From Bacteroidales bacterium (GTDB lineage Bacteria; Bacteroidota; Bacteroidia; Bacteroidales; VadinHA17): a stretch of 13,099 bases of DNA. The stretch covers positions 1 through 13,099 of the forward strand of contig JAFGXK010000073.1 in assembly GCA_016936695.1 (NCBI GenBank), in the 5' to 3' direction. The position numbers and the translations under genes were made by a program. Shown one piece after another: positions 4,733 through 11,276 of this stretch. How positions within the stretch are numbered: position 1 is the first letter of the stretch; the number at the start of each line of letters is the position of its first letter. Below the pieces are notes generated by a model. That model was not told the origin of the DNA and did not search any database. It worked only from the letters and a program-made list of their open reading frames with translations.

Positions 4733-7081
4733 TCAAAACCGTAACTCTCTTCCGGAACCTTCAGGGAAGCCCGGAATTCCATAACCAATTGTACCTATTC
4801 CAACAATCATCTCATATCTGTTTACTTCTTCATCGGTATTAAAATGAATTGCTATTACCATAGTAAACAGACTAATTCCGGTGCCGGGCGTGGTTTGCTG
4901 TTGTGTTTCGGGATCGATCCAGGCAAAATCCGATGGGAGAAGTGTGAATGAAGGATTCAGTGAGGTACCATGAACAGTTATCTGTACCCTGTCACCCTCT
5001 TTCAATGCTATATTTTCAAAATTCTGAACCTCCTGTGCATTTTTTGCAAGAACAAAATTGAATGCGCTGAAGTTAAGATTTACAGCTACTGTGACGTACG
5101 ACATCGGAGCATCCATTCCATCGTACACCACTGCAACGGCTCCCAAGGTGCCGCCTTCTGTATATTCGGGAGGCTGAAACATGCCACCGGACTGAATCGC
5201 GGCAAGAACTTCGGGATCGGTCGTGGTTTCAGCAATGGAATTTCCAAGATCAGCCGCCTCCTGCTGGTCACAGCCATTGATCAATAGTTCTGATTCCATA
5301 CCTGCGATCCCCTGGCTGATTCTGCCTAAAGGGGAACCCATCTGTCCGGCCAGACCAATAATGGAAGAAACATCATAATCGGGATTGGTCAGCTGGCATA
5401 ATGCGGCTTCAACTATAAGCTCGCTGCTGACCCGTGTGGCTTCATCCTCTAAATCCTGCATTTCCTGTTCAATCTGTTTGGCGCCTGCATAAGCTGCTGC
5501 AATTAACTGATCATTGCAGGGGATTCCGTGCTTTTCGTTGACCGACTTCATGAAATTGCTCAATAAATTATTGAACCGGGCAGACATCAAATTGCTTTCT
5601 GCTATGATCTCCCTCAAACGGGACAGACTTTCAGCCATTAGTTTTTCATTGCAGACCGTATCAGGCTCTTCTCCTGCCATATCACTTATTACCTCATTAA
5701 TGTTCATACATTTTCCGAGCTCCTCGATCATTTCATAACCTTCAATGCAAACGCATTTCTTCTCCTCAGGGCTCCATTCCTGATTCTCTCCGCATTGAGT
5801 TTCTTTGTCATCCTCTCTTTCTGCAACGTTGACAACGGCTTTTGCCTGCAGGTTCATATAAGTTACTGTAATGCTCTGCTCGCCGGCTTCTGTATCGTCC
5901 GTTACCGTAAAACTATTGTCGCCTGAACTCCATGAGGCAGCCTCCATTTCTGTTACATCTGCACTGCTCTGGTCTTCAAAAACGGCAAACGCCCTGAAGC
6001 TGGCGCTTTCTCCGGCCTTAAGATTTACTTTATTTGGAATGACTATCAGGCTGATGGGAGTTTTTTCATTCATCTGTTGTCCGGCTGCCTCAATTGCTGC
6101 CTTCATCATTTTTATCTCACCGAGTAATTCCTTAAGCGCTCTGGCATTATTTTCTGCTTCTCTCCATGCATTTGCCTCCTCCATTTCTGCATTTCTTTTT
6201 GCCCATGCAAGAAAACTCTGATGCAGATAATCTCTGTAGTAACGTGCTGCAAATGATGGTCCAAGTTGATTCCTGGCATACTCCGAATGCTGGTACATAA
6301 AAGGGGCACCTTGTTCAAACTGATCAGCAGAATCCCAGAACTCAGCCAATCTGCTCTCAAGAAATTTTCCCATATCGCCTTGCATCGAGGGGTTGGCCCA
6401 ATCCTGGATAAAACCCGGGTACTTATTCAGAAGATATGAGCTGTATTTATTCCACCAGTATTCATTATACTCATCAAGAGTGGTGTTGATAAACTTATCC
6501 AATGAGTAATTAATTAAGCCCACACTAAAAATTGCGGCATTAAAATTCGGGAAATCAGCCAACATCCAATCCCTTACTATCTCAAACGCCAGTTGAATAG
6601 ATTTAAGTTTTGCTCCACCGTCACCTTCCAATGCTTCGAGGATGCTGGAACATAAGCTGTAATATTTTAATCCTTCGCTGATTTTACTTGCATAGTTTGA
6701 CACATTATGAAAAGCAGTTGTAACATTCTTTTTTACCAGTATTCTTGCATTCTCTATCTGATAAGCCCCCCAGCCGCCGGGGCCGATATTTGGATTCCAT
6801 TTCTGAATGGGGACATCCATTAGAAATTTTATCTGTTTGGTATATGCTCCTCCGTTAAGAGCAACCAGGAAAGTCATAATATCTTCTGTTAACTCGAATT
6901 CATTTCTGGCATGGGTGAAAACGAAATTCTTCGCATCTTCCTGATTCTGGATCTTTTCAATTTCCGGCCTGAATCGTTCATATACTTCACTCAAATCCTG
7001 TGCTGGCAAGGTTGTATGGATAGTAAGATAAAGGAAGAAGATCAGATAAAAATGGAGACTGGAGATATTGAATTTTTTCAT
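4733..7081 (-). CDS. Large secreted multidomain protein of unknown function, barrel partner
   Basis: I do not recognise this 782-residue protein. A long signal peptide (1-28, ending LPAQ) shows export. Residues about 29-290 are helical and rich in Trp, Tyr and Phe, without repeats. Residues about 291-335 (FLAWAKRNAEMEEANAW to MMKAAIEAAGQQ) form a charged helix, probably coiled coil. Residues about 342-419 look like a bacterial Ig-like (Big_2-type) domain: ISLIVIPNKVNLKAGESASF, then a W-S-S-G-D turn and ITVTYMNLQAKAVVNV. A short Cys-rich knob follows (C430, C443, C445, C458, with W-S-P-E-E-K-K-C-V-C-x-x-G-Y, EGF-like). Residues about 470-630 are again helical with four more Cys (477, 522, 562, 604), and 635-782 are beta-rich, ending GIPGFPEGSGRELRF. 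The start ATG is 23 bp after the stop of the outer-membrane barrel gene, so the two are probably one transcript and may form a surface complex. No enzymatic motif is seen. Confidence 0.82.
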   Translation of the reverse strand: MKKFNISSLHFYLIFFLYLTIHTTLPAQDLSEVYERFRPEIEKIQNQEDAKNFVFTHARNEFELTEDIMTFLVALNGGAYTKQIKFLMDVPIQKWNPNIGPGGWGAYQIENARILVKKNVTTAFHNVSNYASKISEGLKYYSLCSSILEALEGDGGAKLKSIQLAFEIVRDWMLADFPNFNAAIFSVGLINYSLDKFINTTLDEYNEYWWNKYSSYLLNKYPGFIQDWANPSMQGDMGKFLESRLAEFWDSADQFEQGAPFMYQHSEYARNQLGPSFAARYYRDYLHQSFLAWAKRNAEMEEANAWREAENNARALKELLGEIKMMKAAIEAAGQQMNEKTPISLIVIPNKVNLKAGESASFRAFAVFEDQSSADVTEMEAASWSSGDNSFTVTDDTEAGEQSITVTYMNLQAKAVVNVAEREDDKETQCGENQEWSPEEKKCVCIEGYEMIEELGKCMNINEVISDMAGEEPDTVCNEKLMAESLSRLREIIAESNLMSARFNNLLSNFMKSVNEKHGIPCNDQLIAAAYAGAKQIEQEMQDLEDEATRVSSELIVEAALCQLTNPDYDVSSIIGLAGQMGSPLGRISQGIAGMESELLINGCDQQEAADLGNSIAETTTDPEVLAAIQSGGMFQPPEYTEGGTLGAVAVVYDGMDAPMSYVTVAVNLNFSAFNFVLAKNAQEVQNFENIALKEGDRVQITVHGTSLNPSFTLLPSDFAWIDPETQQQTTPGTGISLFTMVIAIHFNTDEEVNRYEMIVGIGTIGYGIPGFPEGSGRELRF

Positions 7082-7104
7082 CTTGGAGACTGTTTGTTGA
7101 AATT

Positions 7105-8964
7105 TTAAAACCGGTAGCTTAGCCCGGCAAGATATCGCAGGCCTGATTGAGTCTGGACAGGCATTGGATCGTCTGTCCGGGGATAATCGAAATCCAGGGA
7201 ATAATACCGGAGGTCAATCTGAATCTCGAACATGCGTGCAACAGGAATCCTTGCCCCTCCTGAGATCTCCAGAGATGCCGGCAGACGCGATCCGGCTTCG
7301 CCTTCAGTATTCAATCCGGTGTAGGTAATTGTTTGCTGGTAACGAACAGAGCTGTAAATGCTGGCCTTGCGAATTAAAAAATTACCCCTTCCGTCAAGGC
7401 CTGCCCTGAAACTGTTACCCGACTGTTCAAGGTCCGGATTGTCGGGATCGATTATCATATCAGCACCAATAATGGGGCCAATCTGAAATCCTGAATACCT
7501 TAACCCCAACCTGCTGTAAACACTAAGGCGGTGGGCTGGTCCCGAGTCATCCCAATATCTGCCGAAAGCACCTATATCAAAGTAAGTTGTTTTTCTGTTA
7601 AAATTCCGGTCGAACCGAATATCGGCATAATTGCCTGAAACGCTGGAATCACTTGTGTGAAAAGTATATTCAAGGTAACCGGTCGATCGTCCGTTACGTC
7701 CTTCAGATCGTTGAATTTTCTGAGCAAGTATTCTGATTTTAAGATTATTATAGCGTTCGTTATTTGGAAAGGACTTGTTTATTGCGGTAATTTGCGTTCG
7801 TTTACCGTGGTTGCTGGTTTCCAGGTCCACCCTTACACGGTTAAAATTATTAGCCTGCCCGGCTGTCCCGTAAGCCATTTGTTCTGCTTCTCCATACACC
7901 GACCAGTTGTTCTGAGCTGTTTTATAAGTGATTCTGATATTTGGAATAATCCTGCTATAGTCAAGGAAGGCTTTCTCGCTTGACTGAAGCCGGCCGCGGA
8001 TCCCTGCATTAACAAGGGTATTCTTACCGGTGTAATCAAGTAAGGTATTGAATTGTACACCTTGCAGGTCATTGCCATCTTCAGTGTCATAATATTTTTT
8101 TGACTGTGCCTGAACATCACCCATAATCCTTATATTTTCTTTCAAAGGATGTTCAACACTCATCCCTGCACCCACATTTCTGAAACTGTTCCTGTCAATC
8201 AGGACATCATCGTAATCCTTAAAGTTGACAGATGTGCTGATACGTGTGCCTCCCGAAGTCTCATGATAGTATGTTGCACCAACATCACTTGAAGCATAGG
8301 GAGTTCTGATCACATCTTTGTTATGGTTCAGTTGAACAGACAACTTCGAAAGAGGATTGAAAACGACATTGCCCGTCAGACTGATGTTCCTGGTGGTTTC
8401 CGATATCCGTCCCGCAGATTCATAGGCTGAAGACCCGAATCTCACAGCTGCTGTTCCATCAAAGGCTATATTTTTTGTTTTAAGGGTTTTCCCGGACTGA
8501 ATTGCCTGCAGAGGAGGAAGTTTCTGATAGAAATGAGTCGTGTAAGTTCTGGCTCGATCAATAAGTTCACGATCCCGGCTCATCTCTTCATAGAGTTTCA
8601 CTGCATTCTTCTGCTCTGCCTGAGACAGGGAATTGTACTTCTTTTCAAAATCACTTATTCGCTGGCTAGTTTCGGCCAGAGTCGCAGAAACCTTTCTGTA
8701 AAAATTATCAGCCAATAACCTGGTATTGTAATTTATCTCCCGATCTGCTTCCTGATTCTTTATCCCACTGACTTCCTGCTCAGGCTTCCCGCTTTCTGAA
8801 ATAAGTTGCCGGGAAGTAATCATGAAAGCAGTTGACGTTTTCTGGATCAGGATTCGCCCGTCCTTAATCTCTGTCAACAGGGTCAAAAGGTCAGTATTAT
8901 CGTTCGCCTTAAGATTAATAGAGATAAAGCAAACCAAACTAATGAAGGTGATTGCCTTTCGCAT
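7105..8964 (-). CDS. Outer-membrane beta-barrel protein with helical N-terminal extension
   Basis: This 619-residue protein of unrecognised family very probably sits in the outer membrane. A signal peptide covers 1-20 (NLKA-N). Residues about 24-145 are helical and charged, with coiled-coil character (LAETSQRISDFEKKYNSLSQ, then LYEEMSRDRELIDRARTY). From about 165 to the end the sequence alternates polar and hydrophobic residues in strand-turn-strand fashion (SLTGNVVFNPLSKLSVQLNH, YLEYTFHTSDSSVSGNYADI, RLSVYSRLGLRYSGFQIGPI). It closes with LRYLAGLSYRF, the terminal Phe expected of a BAM substrate. The length would allow a barrel of about 16 or more strands. There is no TonB box, plug or CarboxypepD-like domain, so it is not a SusC transporter. 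Its downstream partner is the secreted protein 23 bp away. The 149-bp gap upstream suggests its own promoter. It could be a secretion or anchoring pore for the partner; this is inference. Confidence 0.85.
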   Translation of the reverse strand: MRKAITFISLVCFISINLKANDNTDLLTLLTEIKDGRILIQKTSTAFMITSRQLISESGKPEQEVSGIKNQEADREINYNTRLLADNFYRKVSATLAETSQRISDFEKKYNSLSQAEQKNAVKLYEEMSRDRELIDRARTYTTHFYQKLPPLQAIQSGKTLKTKNIAFDGTAAVRFGSSAYESAGRISETTRNISLTGNVVFNPLSKLSVQLNHNKDVIRTPYASSDVGATYYHETSGGTRISTSVNFKDYDDVLIDRNSFRNVGAGMSVEHPLKENIRIMGDVQAQSKKYYDTEDGNDLQGVQFNTLLDYTGKNTLVNAGIRGRLQSSEKAFLDYSRIIPNIRITYKTAQNNWSVYGEAEQMAYGTAGQANNFNRVRVDLETSNHGKRTQITAINKSFPNNERYNNLKIRILAQKIQRSEGRNGRSTGYLEYTFHTSDSSVSGNYADIRFDRNFNRKTTYFDIGAFGRYWDDSGPAHRLSVYSRLGLRYSGFQIGPIIGADMIIDPDNPDLEQSGNSFRAGLDGRGNFLIRKASIYSSVRYQQTITYTGLNTEGEAGSRLPASLEISGGARIPVARMFEIQIDLRYYSLDFDYPRTDDPMPVQTQSGLRYLAGLSYRF

Positions 8965-9113
8965 ACCTGATCATCAAAAAGTAAAACTATTCTTTTGATT
9001 AATCCTGACTTTAACAACTCCTCTTATCTCGTCTCCTCAGAACCAATTTCATAATAAAAATCACATTATCAAAATCTTTTTGACCAGGTGAGGCAAATCA
9101 GTGATGAAATGCC
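8965..9113. promoter_or_regulatory. Spacer upstream of the barrel gene (probable promoter region)
   Basis: These 149 AT-rich bases lie between the serine hydrolase stop and the barrel start on the minus strand. Just upstream of the ATG the minus strand reads TAGTTTTA and TACTTTTTG, each one step from TAnnTTTG, but neither has a well-placed TTG upstream. No hairpin with a T-tract was found for the upstream gene. The promoter role is inferred from gap size. Confidence 0.3.
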
Positions 9114-10727
9114 TTATTCCGGATTAACAAGCATGCCACGCAGCTGAACTGCAGCTTGCATCCTGCCTGCAGGAGCCATCGCGGGAGCAGCTGACTTCGG
9201 ACCCATTGAAACCGTAACGGATCCGTTCATCTCTGAAAATCTGCACTCAATAGTCTGAGCCCCGAGGCTTTCCTCAACGAACCGGGAAGTAATTTCAAGG
9301 GTCCGGGGATCGGTCCAGCAATAACTGGTTCCCGCCTTTATTACCGGCTGAAGCACTGCATAATTAGCATCGATCGATTTTGAATGGGTATTTCTTGGAG
9401 GGGCCAGAAGTGATGCCGACTTTGTATTGGTGATCTTCCAGGTTCCCTGACCGGCTTTTACTACTGATATCTGATTATTCCGCTTGATCGCAAAACTGCA
9501 ATCATTGTTTTTGAAAGTGAAATAAACCGACTGAATCTGATATTCATTTTCCTGAAGCATGAATTCTTTTCCTGAAATCTTCTTTGCAAGATCAGGTTCA
9601 GACACCTTATCAGCCGGTGTTTCAAGGCTTAAAGCAGTAACTTTCTTTCGCAATTCATCATAAGCCGCTGGACTTGGTGGTATTGCCTTTACAGATTTTA
9701 TTGAAGGGATAAGATAATTATGAACAAGGTTCAGTTGCTCCTGAGTGTTTCTGGCATTTGCCGTCATTACCACAATGGCATCCAAATCCGGGAAGAGTAA
9801 TACGAACTGACCGGCCATTCCATCAAGTCTGACACTGTTATTCCTTCCCCGCCACATCTGATAGCAATATCCCTGTGTCCAGTCATTAAGGTCTTTTGAC
9901 AGTCCTGCTGAACCTCCTGAGCTTTCAATTTTGAATGAGGTGCCTGCTTTTACCCATTCAGCAGGAATAAGCTGTTTATTGTTCCATTTTCCGTTCTGCA
10001 GTAACAGCTGACCGAATTTTGCCAGATCTTCCGTTCTGAGTCTGAGACCAATCATACCCAGATTAATACCCTGTGCATTTTTATCCCAGTCGGCACCCCT
10101 GATGGAAAGAGGATCGAAAATCCTTGGTTTAAGGTAATCAAAAACTGTCTGGCCTGTTACCTGCTGTACAATCGCTGAGAGCATGAAAGTTGCCATATTG
10201 TTGTAAAGGAAGACCGTTCCCGGTTTATGAACAGGCTCATTTTTAAGAAATGCCGCTATCCAGTCCTCATCGGTGCCTGCTCCCATGGGAGCAGGATCCT
10301 GACCAACCGACATGGTCAGCAGGTTTTCTACCGTAAGGTCTTTCATATTATTTCCCAGGGTATCAGGTAATGAATACGGGAAAAAAGAAACCACTTTATC
10401 GGTCACTTTCAGTCTGTTTTCTGAAACAGCCAGCCCTACGGCGGTTGCAGTGAAGGTTTTGCTTGCCGAGTATAACAAATGTTTGTAATCCGGACCATGG
10501 GGATCCCACCAGCCTTCAGCAATCACCTTGCCATGGCGCAGGAACATAAAGCTATGGATTTCCTGCCGGCCGGTATCTGCCGCATTAATAAAGTCGATGA
10601 TACCTGATGAAGACACTCCTTCTGACTCAGGAATGCTTCTGGGTAATCTCTCCATGTTCTGTCCTGAAAGGTTTGACAGAAAAGCTATTATCAAAAGAAA
10701 CAGAAAAGCGGTCTGGACTTTTTTCAT
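9114..10727 (-). CDS. Secreted serine hydrolase, class C beta-lactamase/esterase fold
   Basis: This 537-residue extracytoplasmic hydrolase belongs to the beta-lactamase-related family (PF00144), which includes esterases, D-aminopeptidases and penicillin-binding-like enzymes. I chose the ATG at 10725-10727 because it gives a normal signal peptide (MKKVQTAF, hydrophobic core, NLSG-Q). The ATG at 10746-10748 would only prepend MLKTTII. The nucleophile motif is S87-A-S-K90 in LLYSASKTFTATAVG. The second motif is Y175-N-N177 in FLYNNMATFMLS. The third motif, usually HxG or KTG, reads LDGMAGQFVLLFPDLDAIVV at about 300-319, with Asp-Gly where His-x-Gly is common. Family landmarks NLLTMSVGQDP and TEDLAKFGQLLLQNGKW are present. 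After about residue 355 comes a C-terminal domain of roughly 180 residues, beta-rich, of the kind often appended to these hydrolases. It is probably an esterase or peptidase and not a drug-resistance beta-lactamase. It lies 149 bp upstream of the barrel gene, on the same strand. Confidence 0.9.
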   Translation of the reverse strand: MKKVQTAFLFLLIIAFLSNLSGQNMERLPRSIPESEGVSSSGIIDFINAADTGRQEIHSFMFLRHGKVIAEGWWDPHGPDYKHLLYSASKTFTATAVGLAVSENRLKVTDKVVSFFPYSLPDTLGNNMKDLTVENLLTMSVGQDPAPMGAGTDEDWIAAFLKNEPVHKPGTVFLYNNMATFMLSAIVQQVTGQTVFDYLKPRIFDPLSIRGADWDKNAQGINLGMIGLRLRTEDLAKFGQLLLQNGKWNNKQLIPAEWVKAGTSFKIESSGGSAGLSKDLNDWTQGYCYQMWRGRNNSVRLDGMAGQFVLLFPDLDAIVVMTANARNTQEQLNLVHNYLIPSIKSVKAIPPSPAAYDELRKKVTALSLETPADKVSEPDLAKKISGKEFMLQENEYQIQSVYFTFKNNDCSFAIKRNNQISVVKAGQGTWKITNTKSASLLAPPRNTHSKSIDANYAVLQPVIKAGTSYCWTDPRTLEITSRFVEESLGAQTIECRFSEMNGSVTVSMGPKSAAPAMAPAGRMQAAVQLRGMLVNPE

Positions 10728-10802
10728 GATTATTGTCGTTTTAAGCATAAAAAGGTTTGAATTAAAGGACTATTTGCAATGATATATAAAATTATCAAGT
10801 TT

Positions 10803-11105
10803 TCATTTTACCACCACCCTTACCCTGTCAAGGTTTTCAAGACGCCCGAATGGCGTACCTTCATAGTAAAATCGTTGTGCAGCAATGCGAAGGGTGGGAA
10901 AGTAGGTTCCGTTCCCCTCAAAACCGCCATGAATATATCTGTGCCGGACCGGATTGTCTCTCCATTCGTCCAAATCGATATAAGGATTATCAAATATGGA
11001 ATCCGTTGTCTGGAACTTCAGATCCGTTCCTGCCAGGTTATTCTGTGCCTTATGGGTTGAACAGAAGACAAACAGAAAAATTATTATAACCTTGATGGAT
11101 TTCAT
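10803..11105 (-). CDS. Small secreted protein, possibly an N-terminal fragment of a larger hydrolase
   Basis: This is a 100-residue open frame with a convincing signal peptide (MKSIKVIIIFLFVFCSTHKA-Q). The mature part contains DNPYIDLDEWRDNPVRHRYI, then HGGFEGNGT, and closes with RFYYEGTPFGRLENLDRVRV. The PYID-x-DEWRD-x-PVRHRY-x-HGGF-x-G wording resembles the start of much longer secreted Bacteroidota proteins, probably alpha/beta-hydrolases, as I recall them. In those a strand such as T-R-F-S-F-Y-F-P follows, and here the sequence departs from that pattern. It may therefore be a truncated remnant that still has an intact short frame, or a genuine small protein. It stops with TGA at 10803-10805, 75 bp before the serine hydrolase start, on the same strand. 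No continuation is visible in other frames. Confidence 0.55.
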   Translation of the reverse strand: MKSIKVIIIFLFVFCSTHKAQNNLAGTDLKFQTTDSIFDNPYIDLDEWRDNPVRHRYIHGGFEGNGTYFPTLRIAAQRFYYEGTPFGRLENLDRVRVVVK

Positions 11106-11276
11106 TTAAAGGGGATTAATTTTCGTTCAATTTATAAAGAAAATCCATACAAGATAAAGTTGAGGAAAACTAAAATTCGGTTAATAATATGTAACGTTCA
11201 TAATTGTAAAGCGGGCAAATGGAATAATCTGCCCATGTTATTTGTCAATTATTCATTGTAACCTGATTTTACACCT
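11106..11276. promoter_or_regulatory. Divergent promoter region between small protein and GH3 gene
   Basis: These 171 AT-rich bases separate two divergent starts and should contain both promoters. A short dyad GGGCA (11213-11217) and TGCCC (11230-11234) with a 12-base loop is the only inverted repeat I see. No full TTG/TAnnTTTG promoter could be assigned. Confidence 0.35.

Noticed and set aside
10728..10748. Upstream ATG of the serine hydrolase
   Set aside because: It adds MLKTTII before a standard MKK signal peptide and has no ribosome-binding sequence; the inner ATG is the better start.
11191..11203. LacI-type operator around TGTAACGTTCA
   Set aside because: Only the central AACGTT is symmetric; the outer bases do not pair as in a LacI-family site.
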